Shown here piece after piece: positions 16,064 through 24,422 of a DNA stretch of 64,000 nucleotides (position 1 is the first letter of the stretch; every line of letters starts with the position of its first letter). The DNA is from Ruminococcus sp. AF31-8BH. Lineage in GTDB: Bacteria; Bacillota; Clostridia; Lachnospirales; Lachnospiraceae. The DNA lies in contig NZ_QTVN01000004.1 in the NCBI RefSeq assembly GCF_003460605.1, positions 1 to 64,000 of the forward strand. The letters run 5' to 3'. The notes under the pieces are model-generated. The model saw nothing but the letters and a program-made list of their open reading frames with translations. It made no database searches and was not told the DNA's origin. Made by a program: the position numbers and the translations under genes.

Positions 16064-16179
16064 CAGAACATGGGTGCTACCATACAACGGTAGGCGGTTA
16101 GTCCTTCAACAGAGGGACTGTGACCCTCTGATTACATAGAAACCCTTACGGGAATCCACTGGAAAGGAGGGCTAAGCCA

Positions 16180-16278
16180 ATGAGTATTGTAGATTTTATC
16201 GCAGTAGTGGGCTTCGGCTTAACCTGCTTTAGTATCGGATACACATTCGGTAAGGATAATCATAAACCACAAAAATAG
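16180..16278 (+). CDS. Small hydrophobic peptide, putative type I toxin
   Basis: The 32-residue product has one membrane span (VDFIAVVGFGLTCFSIGYTF) and a short polar tail, GKDNHKPQK. Size and layout resemble the holin-like or Fst-like peptides of type I toxin-antitoxin systems. A strong ribosome site (GGAAAGGAGG, 16161-16170) stands nine bases before the ATG. The leader from the TATAAT promoter is long and rich in inverted repeats, and a terminator follows at once. An antisense RNA from the other strand would be expected but has not been shown. Confidence 0.6.
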   Translation: MSIVDFIAVVGFGLTCFSIGYTFGKDNHKPQK

Positions 16279-16312
16279 CCGCCCCAGTCTGGTAAACTAA
16301 GCGGCAATTTTT
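16278..16312 (+). terminator. Terminator of the small-peptide gene
   Basis: GCCGC and GCGGC pair around an 18-base loop and are followed by AATTTTTG. The hairpin begins at the stop codon of the peptide gene. Confidence 0.75.
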
Positions 16313-16391
16313 GTCTAACTTTATATCGGACTAACCGTCTATCGGTAGCACTCTTTTTCTATAATCATATTATCACGCTTCAATAGAAATG

Positions 16392-17227
16392 TCAAAATTT
16401 TTCTGATCCCTGAGAATCATCTGCAGCTTCGATAATCTGCAATGCCCTTTTCACTTCATCAGTTTCCACCAATACATCCATACCGTACATACCAAATCCT
16501 GATGCGCCATGCATAGAGACACTTGCACCTGCTTCCTGTGAAAAAGCAGCAATTCCATGTTCTTTTAATAGTTCTACAATTCTTCCCGCTTCTACTATGT
16601 CTTTGGCATTGTAGATTTTTGTACAACCCAGCTTTGACGTTGGAATATCTCTTTGCTCCCCATTAACCGAAATCCGTCGCCTCTTCCTGTTAAAATATGA
16701 TAATACCCTGAGAACAATAAATGCCACGATTGTGATTCCACCCAGAAAAAGTAAGGACAAATATATCGTTTGCTTCTCAGTTGCCCCCATTCTTCCCAAG
16801 CATATACCATAAAGCACTGAGAAAATTCCTGCACAGATCACACTGGTGAGAAAATCTCTCCATAGTGCCTCTCTCTGAGACAGACCTTTATCCCAGATAC
16901 CATTATGTACCATAAGAAACGCATATACAATTCCTCCCACCAGAGCAATTAACGTTTCTCCCAGCACCAGACGAAGTTTTACTGCCAATAGGAGCTGTAT
17001 GATAATAGCTCCTACACTGATCAGGAACATCGATGCAAAAGCAAGATTTCCGGCTTTTAAGGCTTTTTGCTTTACCCACTCTTCATAATCAGCTACTTTG
17101 TTTAATGTTTCTTTCATCTCTTTGTTCATGGTCGAACTCCTTTCTCCATCTAGGAGCTCTTTTATTTCAATGTCATAATAATCAGCAAGCTCGATCAGTA
17201 TACTAATATCTGGCATATTTGATCCGT
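16392..17227 (-). pseudogene. XRE/DUF2007 membrane regulator, C-terminal part (gene split by transposon)
   Basis: The frame begins with PDISILIELADYYDIEIKEL, the typical end of an XRE helix-turn-helix domain. Four or so membrane spans follow (about residues 50-180), then a C-terminal DUF2007-like signal-transducing domain, TKIYNAKDIVEAGRIVELL. The N-terminal half of the helix-turn-helix is missing here but lies intact at 33966-34077, at the other end of the serine-recombinase transposon. Joining the two at the shared TCTCCC gives one continuous reading frame across RWENGSNMPDI. The C-terminal part may still be made from the ATG at 17216, but without DNA-binding ability. Confidence 0.85.
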
Positions 17228-17267
17228 TCTCCCTTAATTAAAGATATTGTTGGGTAAAAAAGAAAGG

Positions 17268-18890
17268 TCAGTCGATTTTGCCGATGAAGCGGTAGTAGAT
17301 TTCTACTTCCTGTTCACGGCTTCCGTCCTCGCCCTTGACAGCTTCGTGGACGGTTATTTTTTCAATTAGAGTGTTCAGAAGTTCGGCGGTCAGCTCCACA
17401 GGGTTGACATACTGTTTCATTAGGGCAATCCACTTTTCAGCATCCGCTGCGGTCTGTACGGCGGCTTCCATCGTTTCGTGAAGCTGTCTTATTTTTGCTT
17501 CAAGCTCCTTTTGCTCGTTCTGGTACTTCTCGGACAGCATATTGAAGTTATACTCGGTTATGCGTCCGGCAGACCAGTCCTCATACATTTTAGCAAACAG
17601 CCCGTCAACCTCGGCTTTACGCTTCTCTGCCTTTTTCAGCTCCGCAGCCTGCTTTTTCTTTGCAGAGTTTCTTTCCCTGTCGCTGGCATTGAGCAGGCGT
17701 TTCAGTAGCTTGTCCTCGTCTTTCTGTGCCAGCATAGACCAGTATTGCAGTCTTGCAAGTACATAGGCATACAGTACATCATAGCGGATATAGTGCATGG
17801 AACACTGGCGTAATCCCTGTCCGTTTTTGCTGCAATGGTAGTACCCGTATGGGTTTTTGTTCTGCTTGTTTTCCCCATAGGCTAAAGACCATCCGCAGTC
17901 TGCACATTTTATCAATCCTGCGAAAATCTGTGTCGTACCGTTTCTGCGTTTCCTGCGTCTGCTTGCAATCAGCTCCTGAACTTTTTGGAACACTTCTTCG
18001 GAAATGATGGCTTCGTGGGTATTTTCCACACGATACCATTCTTCCTGCGGCTTCCGCACCTTTTTCTTGTTCTTGAATGAAATGTTGCTCTGCTTGTTGT
18101 GAACGCTGTGACCGATGTAGGTTTCCTCTTTCAAAATGCTCTTGACCTGTGCAATCGTCCACGCATAGGCTTTTTCTGCGGGCGCACCGGCGTAGATATT
18201 AGCGAAAGTCCCGTATCTTTCATAGTTCAGCCAGCCGGGGGTAGGTACTTTTTCTTCCACCAGAATCCGTGTAATGCTGGCGGCACCCCTCCCGTGTACT
18301 GCAAGGTCAAAAATCTTCTCTACAATCCAGCGTGTTTCCGGGTCGATCAGAAGATGACCTTTTTTGTCTGGGTCTTTTACATACCCCAGCGGTGCATAGG
18401 CTCCATAGTGTGCGCCATTGGCAAATCTTGTGCGCATGGCAGCCTTGACCTTTTTGCTGGTCTGTCGGGCATGCATTTCATTCAGGATGTTTAAGAAGGG
18501 GGCAAGCTCGCTTTCTCCGTTGATGGTGTCCACATTGTCATTGATGGCAATGTAGCGTACTCCCTTGCTGGGGAAATAGATTTCCGTGTACTGACCGGTC
18601 AGGATATAGTTTCTTCCCAGACGGGATAAGTCCTTTGTGACAACGCAGTTGATTTTCCCGTCCTCGATGTCATCAATCATCCTTTGGAAACTTGGACGCT
18701 CGAAATTTGTCCCGCTCCATCCGTCGTCAATGTACTCGTCTACAACAGTCAGCCCATGCTCTGCGGCATACTGCCTAAGCATCATGCGCTGGGTCTGGAT
18801 ACTGCCGCTTTCCCCCTGTAATTCATCGTCACGGCTCAATCTCAAATATAGTGCAGTGTTATAAATCGTTGTATTGTATGGTTGTTTCAC
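17268..18890 (-). CDS. Large serine recombinase (TnpX/TndX type)
   Basis: This 540-residue recombinase has an N-terminal resolvase domain with the nucleophile in YLRLSRDDELQGESGS and VVTKDLSRLGRNYILTGQY. A recombinase domain and a zinc-ribbon follow (FAGLIKCADCGWSLAY, then YYHCSKNGQGLRQC), then a long coiled coil rich in Lys/Glu (about residues 400-490). The GTG at 18890 is the likely start, with GGAGG upstream; earlier in-frame codons are not conserved. The gene ends 35 bases from the left end of its transposon, as in Tn4451-type elements. It looks intact and should excise and insert the 16.7-kb unit. Confidence 0.9.
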   Translation of the reverse strand: MKQPYNTTIYNTALYLRLSRDDELQGESGSIQTQRMMLRQYAAEHGLTVVDEYIDDGWSGTNFERPSFQRMIDDIEDGKINCVVTKDLSRLGRNYILTGQYTEIYFPSKGVRYIAINDNVDTINGESELAPFLNILNEMHARQTSKKVKAAMRTRFANGAHYGAYAPLGYVKDPDKKGHLLIDPETRWIVEKIFDLAVHGRGAASITRILVEEKVPTPGWLNYERYGTFANIYAGAPAEKAYAWTIAQVKSILKEETYIGHSVHNKQSNISFKNKKKVRKPQEEWYRVENTHEAIISEEVFQKVQELIASRRRKRRNGTTQIFAGLIKCADCGWSLAYGENKQNKNPYGYYHCSKNGQGLRQCSMHYIRYDVLYAYVLARLQYWSMLAQKDEDKLLKRLLNASDRERNSAKKKQAAELKKAEKRKAEVDGLFAKMYEDWSAGRITEYNFNMLSEKYQNEQKELEAKIRQLHETMEAAVQTAADAEKWIALMKQYVNPVELTAELLNTLIEKITVHEAVKGEDGSREQEVEIYYRFIGKID

Positions 18891-18920
18891 GGTTAAAAAT
18901 CCTCCTTCTAAAAGAAACAA

Positions 18921-18968
18921 CCCACGCTTATACAATACTCGCTGGTACAAGTATATCATAAGCGTGGG
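18921..18968. repeat. 11-bp inverted repeat upstream of the recombinase gene
   Basis: CCCACGCTTAT (18921-18931) and ATAAGCGTGGG (18958-18968) form a perfect inverted repeat with a 26-base loop. It lies 31 bases before the recombinase start, suitable for an operator or attenuator. Part of it recurs near the right end of the transposon (33893-33916). Confidence 0.6.
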
Positions 18969-18997
18969 CTGATTGACAGTCGTTATTCCGTATTTTT

Positions 18998-19183
18998 TCA
19001 GGAAGCGGCGGCAGCGTGCTGGATCACATCTTCCAGTAGGCTGTCAAGCGGCTTCCCATCCTGTGCGAAATGCTCCGATACCTTGATACGGACTTTCCCC
19101 ATGACAAAATACTGGGTGCCGTCTTTTTCGGTAAGCAGGGTGCCGCTGTTTTCGTTGTTGCTCTCGTTTTTGTTTTTTGCCAT
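18998..19183 (-). CDS. TnpW-like small transposon protein
   Basis: This 61-residue protein reads GTQYFVMGKVRIKVSEHFAQ, then DSLLEDVIQH. Short proteins with a KVSEHF-like motif next to serine recombinases are common in Tn4451-like elements and are often listed with the TnpW family. The function is unknown; it lies just upstream of the recombinase on the same strand. AGGTAAC at the start gives an acceptable ribosome site. Confidence 0.6.
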   Translation of the reverse strand: MAKNKNESNNENSGTLLTEKDGTQYFVMGKVRIKVSEHFAQDGKPLDSLLEDVIQHAAAAS

Positions 19184-19259
19184 AGGCAGTTACCTCCATA
19201 AATGAAATATGCCCGACAAGGGAATGTCAGGCAGGTGTACAGCCGCAGACTGTCTCCGT

Positions 19260-19444
19260 GTCAACCAAACCGTGTCAACCGGCAGAAAAGACTTTGAAAA
19301 CAATCCATAGGCACTCTATTATTACTTTTTACTTTTTCTTTGATTTCTTGGTTGACATGGTTGACAAAGGAGAGAAATGCCCCAAATATCAGGCTTTTCT
19401 CCGTCAACTGGCTGTCAACCAAAGCGTCAACCAAACTGTCAACC
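19260..19444. repeat. GTCAACC iteron cluster
   Basis: GTCAACC occurs at 19260, 19274, 19414, 19426 and 19438, a GTCAACT variant at 19403, and the inverse GGTTGAC at 19350 and 19359. The copies at 19414, 19426 and 19438 are exactly 12 bp apart. The cluster follows the end of the VapE gene and precedes the TnpW-like gene, a likely place for a replication origin. Confidence 0.6.
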
Positions 19445-19453
19445 GGTGGCTTT

Positions 19454-20851
19454 TCAGAATGGCAGTTCCATTTGCCAGGCTTCTTCTTCCGTGATTTCCT
19501 GAAAACCGTCCCCCTCCGGCGGGTCTTGGTTGACACGCTCCCAGCCTTTTTGAGAACCGTATTTCTTATACCGCTTCGGGCTTTTGTAGGCTGCCCAGCC
19601 CTGTATGATGCCGCCCGCAATGCCGGTATTCATAATCTCGCAGATTGCCCGTGTCTCCCAGTCTGCCGGGGAATTTAAGTTCCCCAGCGCTTCCTCATAA
19701 AGCTGCTTGGAGCATACCCTGTCACCGGTGTAGTCCTCCAAATAGGCGTAGATCATGCCAGCCTGTGTGTCCTCCTGCATGAAGTCCTGCTGATGGGCGT
19801 TCAGGTATCGGTTCATTTCTATGCTGAATGACAGCTTATACTTCCCACTGCGGTAAACCGTCATGGCTTCCGCCCACATCTGTTCGATATACGCCCTCGC
19901 CGCCGCTTCATCGTCCAGTATGTGAACCTCCGCCCGTTCCGGGTACACCGTCACGGGGAGAAAGCGCCGGTTGCCGGTGCGGTCACGGGGCAAAAAGTCC
20001 TGCCGGTTGGTCGTCCCTCCAAATACACATTGCCGCAGCCGGTCTGCCGGATGTGTCTCATACGGCACTTTGTAGGTTTCTTTCTGGCGGCTTAAGAATG
20101 ACTTGATTTCCTCAATACTCTTGGCGTTGGCTGTGGCGATCATCTCCGACATCTCGATAATCCAATGCCCTTGAAGCTTGCGGTACACATTTTCATCGTC
20201 CAGCTTCTTCAAATCGTCTGAAAACCATTCGTCCCTGCCTGCCAGCAGCCGGAAAAAGGTAGATTTCCCGGCTCCCTGACCACCAACCAGACAGAGCATG
20301 ACCTCAAACTTGCTCCCCGGTCTGAATACCCGCCGGATGGCTCCCATCAGGAACAGTTTCAAGGCTTCATAAGTGTATTCGTCCGTATCGGCTCCCAGAA
20401 AGTGATGCAGGGCGTAACGGATGCGCTCTGTGCCGTCCCATTGCAGGTTGTTCAGGTAATCCCTGACCGGATGGTAGCGGTTTTCATTGGCAACAATCTT
20501 GATGGCGCTCTGCACCTTTTTCTCGCTGATAAGCCCGTAATTTTCTTCCAGATACAAAAGCAGGTAGTTCATGTCCATGTCGGTCAGCGTGGTACTGGTG
20601 CGCTCCCAGCCCAGCGGCTTCACAATGTCAATCTGCTCCGTCAAAAGGTTCAGACGCAGCGCCCCACGAAACAGCGGGTCACGCTGGAACACCGTCAGGC
20701 AGTTTCGGATGCTGTTCTTCACGCCGCCTTTCTGCGTCCCCTCTAACGTCTCCCGGATTTCTTCCGGTGTCTGCGCCGGTTCCATTGTGTCCATCGTCCT
20801 TTTGACCGCTTCCTGCGTTTCCGGCGGCAAGCTCTGAAATTCGCTGTTCAA
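19454..20851 (-). CDS. VapE-family (virulence-associated E) P-loop helicase-like protein
   Basis: This 465-residue protein has the VapE core (LVGGQGAGKSTFFRLLAG as Walker A, then WIIEMSEM and FGGTTNRQDFLPRDRTGNRR). VapE proteins combine with primases in phages, satellites and mobilizable islands to start replication. Here a CHC2 primase gene overlaps its start by about 170 bases, so the two are tightly coupled and probably form one replication module. GTCAACC iterons lie directly downstream. The N-terminal 70 residues are charged and variable. Confidence 0.88.
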   Translation of the reverse strand: MNSEFQSLPPETQEAVKRTMDTMEPAQTPEEIRETLEGTQKGGVKNSIRNCLTVFQRDPLFRGALRLNLLTEQIDIVKPLGWERTSTTLTDMDMNYLLLYLEENYGLISEKKVQSAIKIVANENRYHPVRDYLNNLQWDGTERIRYALHHFLGADTDEYTYEALKLFLMGAIRRVFRPGSKFEVMLCLVGGQGAGKSTFFRLLAGRDEWFSDDLKKLDDENVYRKLQGHWIIEMSEMIATANAKSIEEIKSFLSRQKETYKVPYETHPADRLRQCVFGGTTNRQDFLPRDRTGNRRFLPVTVYPERAEVHILDDEAAARAYIEQMWAEAMTVYRSGKYKLSFSIEMNRYLNAHQQDFMQEDTQAGMIYAYLEDYTGDRVCSKQLYEEALGNLNSPADWETRAICEIMNTGIAGGIIQGWAAYKSPKRYKKYGSQKGWERVNQDPPEGDGFQEITEEEAWQMELPF

Positions 20852-21419
20852 GCCGCAGCACCTCCTTTCCCTGTGCGGCGATCAATGCCGCTTTTTCTTC
20901 TATTTCTCCGTATAACAAAATATCCAAAAGGTATTCTGTGTAGCTTATCCTCTGCAACGCTTCCACAAAAAGAGGATGCCAGATGGCATCCTGCGGCTGT
21001 GGGGCGTATGCTGTTTTCCAATGCTCCAGCAGGCGCTGATAATCGCATAGCACCCGGAAACAATACCGTTCCGTTTCCTGAAATCTCTGCTCCGCTGATT
21101 TTTGCCGGGGCTGTGACCTGTTGTGACGCTTCCTATCTGGCGGCGCATTGCCGGATTTCTCATAGGAAACGCCGAAGTCCTCCGCAAGCCTGACCGCAGC
21201 TTCCCGTTTCCCCAATCCATGCAGCAAAGCGGCAAAGTCGATCACATCCCCGGAAGCCCCGCAGCCGAAGCAGTAAAAGCGGCTGTCCACTTTCATGCTG
21301 GGCGTGCGGTCATTGTGGAATGGACAGCAGACCATGCCGTTTCTCCCCACCCGGATTCCATAGAATGAAGCAGCCTGCCGTGTGGTAACAGACTGTTTCA
21401 CCGCTTCAAATACATTCAA
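20679..21419 (-). CDS. CHC2 zinc-finger primase-like protein
   Basis: This 246-residue protein begins with a DnaG-type zinc finger: CCPFHNDRTPSMKV, then FYCFGCGASGDVIDF (about residues 30-65). No TOPRIM domain follows, so it is a short primase-associated protein of mobile elements and not a full DnaG. The middle part is helical and charged. The last 55 residues overlap the VapE gene in another frame and are of low complexity. It is the first gene of the replication module, 47 bases after the relaxase stop. Confidence 0.8.
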   Translation of the reverse strand: MNVFEAVKQSVTTRQAASFYGIRVGRNGMVCCPFHNDRTPSMKVDSRFYCFGCGASGDVIDFAALLHGLGKREAAVRLAEDFGVSYEKSGNAPPDRKRHNRSQPRQKSAEQRFQETERYCFRVLCDYQRLLEHWKTAYAPQPQDAIWHPLFVEALQRISYTEYLLDILLYGEIEEKAALIAAQGKEVLRLEQRISELAAGNAGSGQKDDGHNGTGADTGRNPGDVRGDAERRREEQHPKLPDGVPA

Positions 21420-21466
21420 ATGCTCCCTCCGTAAAAATACCGATAGCGGTAAAGCTGCCGGTTATA

Positions 21467-22939
21467 TCATAGCTCCATCTCATGTTTCTTTCTCTGTACT
21501 TCCTGTGGCTGCTCCCTCCGGCGCAGTGCGGTATCTACGGCGTTCTGCACCTGCCGCAGCCGTATGACTTCCTCCCGGAGTGGCTTGTGCTGCGGAGACA
21601 GTTCGGCATACTCTGTTTTTAACTGTGCGTATTCCTGTTTCCATGCTTTCAGGGCAATGGGTTTTCCGTCCAGTTTTTCTTTCAGAATACGGCGGGCGGC
21701 ATAAAACAGCCGTAACTCCGCATCGTGGGATGTTTCAAATTTCTCCCTCTGTTTCTTAAACTTGATATTGTTCAATTCCGTATGGACAGGTTTTAGCCGC
21801 TGGTAATTCTCGCCCTCCCGTATCAATTCCTGCAATTCCTTTATCCTGGCAGATTTCTTTTTCATGGAGCCGCTTAATGCTTCAAATTCTTCACTGACAG
21901 AGGAAAGACGCTCCTGCAAATCCTCTAATGTGAGCAGCTTGTTTTCCGTCAGATAATTGACGGCTTCGGCAAACTGCTTTAAGTTTCCGGTTCTGGCTTT
22001 ATTGCTCCATGCCCCTGCGTTGCGCTGGTTGTAATAAGCGATCAGCAGGTCGGCAAGGTTCGGTGTCTGTGGTTTGGAAAGTTCTTCTTTTACCTCTGCC
22101 ATCCAGACAAACAGGGCTTTGATCTTCTTCCTCACATCCTGCATGAGCCGGTTGGTGGCTTTAATCCAGCGGTTCAGTTCCCCTTTCTCGGTGCGGATGC
22201 CCTTTGCTTCCATCTGCCGGACATTAGCTCCCTCGTGGACAGTAGGTATCAGGTCAAGCCCCTGCCGCACATAGGAACGGTGGTCGATACGCACACCCAG
22301 TCCTTTTTCCTCAAATTTTGTATTAACGGCAGCCGCCCACTGCTCCCGCCAGTGTTCCAGTGTTTCCGGCTCGTGCCAGTCTGTTGTGTGGACAGCATTA
22401 AACATATAATCGCCATTTTTATCCCGGATTCGGTTTCCATCTTCATCAAGAAGATATTCCCGCCGCTGTTTTTGTCCCCATGTGCCATCCGGGTTCAAAG
22501 GGCGCATTGTTGTCATCACATGGAAATGCGGGTTTGGGATACCGCCGTCCTCTTTCTCCGGACTGTGAAAAGCAAGATCGGCAATCATGCCTTTTGCCAC
22601 AAACTGCTCCTGCACGAACTTCCTCGCCAGCTCCATGTTTTCTTCCAGCGTCAATTCATTCTGCATGGCAATATCAAAGGAATAGGCAAGCTGTGCTTTT
22701 GGATGTTTCTCGCAGTTCTCCACAGCATTCCAGAGGGTCGCCCGGTCAAGATATATTTCCGGCGCATGGGGTGGCAGCATGATTTCCGAAGCGATCACGC
22801 CGCCCTTTTTGGTGTAATCGCTGACTTCTCCATAGTAGCTACTGTAAAGACGCTCCCCGGCTCGGTAGGCTGCGCTGGCAATGGCGCTCTGACCGGCGCT
22901 GCGCTTTATCTGTGCGATTGAAAAATGATAAAGTGTTAT
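21467..22939 (-). CDS. MobA/MobL-family relaxase with mutated start codon
   Basis: The full frame encodes about 490 residues: LYHFSIAQIKRSAGQSAIA, then AAYRAGERLYSSYYGE with the Tyr-containing segment, the metal-binding HFHV of PNPHFHVMTTMRPL, and a long coiled-coil C-terminus. Relaxases nick oriT and lead the strand into the recipient. No ATG, GTG or TTG begins the frame: the codon at 22942-22940 is AGG where ATG fits the family, followed by ATA. The first normal start is the GTG at 22798, which would lose the first 47 residues, including the conserved N-terminus. Translation may rely on ATA with coupling to the upstream gene, or the gene may be crippled. Confidence 0.85.
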   Translation of the reverse strand: MTLYHFSIAQIKRSAGQSAIASAAYRAGERLYSSYYGEVSDYTKKGGVIASEIMLPPHAPEIYLDRATLWNAVENCEKHPKAQLAYSFDIAMQNELTLEENMELARKFVQEQFVAKGMIADLAFHSPEKEDGGIPNPHFHVMTTMRPLNPDGTWGQKQRREYLLDEDGNRIRDKNGDYMFNAVHTTDWHEPETLEHWREQWAAAVNTKFEEKGLGVRIDHRSYVRQGLDLIPTVHEGANVRQMEAKGIRTEKGELNRWIKATNRLMQDVRKKIKALFVWMAEVKEELSKPQTPNLADLLIAYYNQRNAGAWSNKARTGNLKQFAEAVNYLTENKLLTLEDLQERLSSVSEEFEALSGSMKKKSARIKELQELIREGENYQRLKPVHTELNNIKFKKQREKFETSHDAELRLFYAARRILKEKLDGKPIALKAWKQEYAQLKTEYAELSPQHKPLREEVIRLRQVQNAVDTALRRREQPQEVQRKKHEMEL

Positions 22940-22941
22940 CC

Positions 22942-23259
22942 TTAGTCACCGCCTTTCTCCTGCCCGGAAATACAGGCGTGGTTCTCTGCGGCAGACCGGA
23001 TGAAATGCTCCGCCTGCGGCAGATTCAAAATGCTTTCCATGAGGGAATAAAATTCCGTTTCGGTCAGCTCCTTTGTCTGTGGCGCAATGCTCTCAACGGC
23101 TGCCCCACGGGTAATCAACCGGTGCGTCCTCTGTTTTCGGGAACCACTTTCCAGATACGCCTGCCGGTTTTTCAAACGCTGCATTTTCCGTTTTTCCCGT
23201 TCCAGCAGGACAGTGGTTTTTTCATATTCCTGTTTCAACTGTTCCAAAGATTTTTCCAT
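22942..23259 (-). CDS. DUF3847-family mobilization accessory protein
   Basis: This 105-residue protein starts MEKSLEQLKQEYEKTTVLLE and continues with a basic coiled coil (REKRKMQRLKNRQAYL). It then has RTHRLITRGAAVESI and LTETEFYSLMESIL, features of the DUF3847 family that precedes MobA/MobL relaxases in CTn-type elements. A DNA-binding or relaxosome role like MobC is inferred from position. I prefer the ATG at 23259; an upstream in-frame ATG adds 13 unconserved residues. Its stop directly abuts the relaxase. Confidence 0.75.
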   Translation of the reverse strand: MEKSLEQLKQEYEKTTVLLEREKRKMQRLKNRQAYLESGSRKQRTHRLITRGAAVESIAPQTKELTETEFYSLMESILNLPQAEHFIRSAAENHACISGQEKGGD

Positions 23260-23337
23260 GTTCTCACATCCTTTACTTATAAGATAAAGAAAGACCATCC
23301 GCAGACAGTCCGTGTGTCAGTGCTTCTATAAAACCCG

Positions 23338-23430
23338 ATGAAAAGGGAAAACCGCAGAGCGGATTTCTCTTTTCGGAGGGTACACAGGGGATAGCCGCCT
23401 TAGCGGCGCAAGGGGGTGTAGCCACCTTGT
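23338..23430. other. Putative oriT/leader hairpins of the transposon
   Basis: CCGC-AGA-GCGG (23352-23362), GCCGC-CTTA-GCGGC (23394-23407) and AAGGGGG with CCACCTT (23410-23428) form three hairpins. They stand upstream of the mobilization genes DUF3847 and relaxase. The same arrangement is left at 6741-6834 in the decayed element. Position suggests oriT; no nick site can be named. Bases 23431-23545 show nothing further. Confidence 0.5.
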
Positions 23431-23545
23431 CGGAGCGAAGCGAACGCAGACCTCGGATTGCTGATTTTATCAGCGACAGAGGTAAGCTCCACAGGACGCA
23501 CGATACATGGTCTTTAGACTATGTATAGAAGTGCGCCCTTAGTTC

Positions 23546-23749
23546 CTAAGGGATTTTGCCGTTTCCGGCAGTTTTGTCCTTTTTCTTGGAACGCTTGGAA
23601 AGATACTTCGGGCAGTCAACCACAACCGCCCGGAAGCTCTGTTTGCATTCGTGCTGGCATTTCCGGCACAGTTCGTTGTAAGTGATACGGCTGCGGTCAT
23701 TTAAGAAGAAAGACCATTCCAGCCGTCGCTTGTTGCTCATTCTTGCCAT
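23546..23749 (-). CDS. Small cysteine-containing CTn protein
   Basis: This 67-residue basic protein has CRKCQHEC, a possible metal-binding Cys group, and RAVVVDCPKYLSKRSKKK. Similar short proteins are frequent between mob and regulatory genes of CTn-type elements, but none has a known role. A good AAGGAG precedes the start. The strong positive charge suggests nucleic-acid binding. Confidence 0.55.
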   Translation of the reverse strand: MARMSNKRRLEWSFFLNDRSRITYNELCRKCQHECKQSFRAVVVDCPKYLSKRSKKKDKTAGNGKIP

Positions 23750-23889
23750 AACCGGCTCCTTTCTCCGTTTCTATCTGATGTACGCAGATAGGCTGTTTTA
23801 GTGTAGCGTTTCGGTATCATTTTTAAGGTTTTTTCCCTCTGTATGCCCCTTTGGAAAGTGCGGCAGTATTGCAGTCAGGGGATAATACC

Positions 23890-24120
23890 TCACGCTTTTT
23901 TGTCGCTTCTCGGTACGGTTTCGGAGCCTTTTGCCATCCATTCAAAGAAAGCAGTTTTGCTGACCTTGATAAGCCTGCCACTGCGGAACGCCGGAAAGCC
24001 GGGGGTGTGTACCAGCTCATAGGCGCTCGCTCTTGAAATTCCCATAATCTGCTGGATGTCCGCCACATCCAGAACCAGCGGTAAATCCTCGTAGCTGTTC
24101 AATCTCTTTTTATTGCTCAT
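23890..24120 (-). CDS. Helix-turn-helix (excisionase-type) DNA-binding protein
   Basis: This 76-residue protein reads LPLVLDVADIQQIMGISRAS, then AYELVHTPGFPAFRSGRLIK and a Lys-rich end: a MerR-like or Xis-like winged helix of the 'helix-turn-helix domain 17' kind. In Tn4451-like elements such proteins serve as excision or copy-number regulators. I chose the ATG at 24120 (MSNKKRL), with AGGAACAG upstream; longer forms are not conserved. Confidence 0.75.
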   Translation of the reverse strand: MSNKKRLNSYEDLPLVLDVADIQQIMGISRASAYELVHTPGFPAFRSGRLIKVSKTAFFEWMAKGSETVPRSDKKA

Positions 24121-24422
24121 TCTGTTCCTCCCATAAATCAAATAGGTTAAAATGCTTCCTGCTGCCGTTCTCCCCAAAAGCCGTTTTCCTGCCCCATTCC
24201 TACGGTGTTTCCCTGCATTGGTGCGCTGGATGCGTCACTTCTCCTGCCGGTCATATCCCTTTTGGACGGTCATTCACTTGTCAAGGTACTGTATGGTACG
24301 AAATTACCAACTGCAATCATCATAGCGGACTATCCTTGACAAAACAATACTTCTGCGATACCATGAGTGTAACGGATATAACTGAATTATATAATTACCA
24401 TAAGAAAAGGCAAGGGATAGGG

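Larger units (their letters stand above)
16074..16351. repeat. Inverted repeat enclosing the small-peptide gene
   Basis: GTGCTACC plus GGCGGTTAGTCC (16074-16104) is inverted as GGACTAACCG plus GGTAGCAC (16328-16351). The unit is about 280 bp with the peptide gene and its terminator inside. It may fold in the transcript, drive an antisense RNA, or be the ends of a small mobile cassette. Confidence 0.6.

Noticed and set aside
18921..18968. Inverted repeat as a CRISPR unit
   Set aside because: Only one pair, not an array of direct repeats with spacers. No cas genes occur anywhere in the window.
19261..19620. 119-codon minus-strand frame across the GTCAACC repeats
   Set aside because: It overlaps the VapE end in another frame and its Val-Asp repeats are a by-product of the iterons.
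22912..23331. Plus-strand frame opposite the DUF3847 gene
   Set aside because: Antisense shadow with no domain; the opposite strand encodes a known family.
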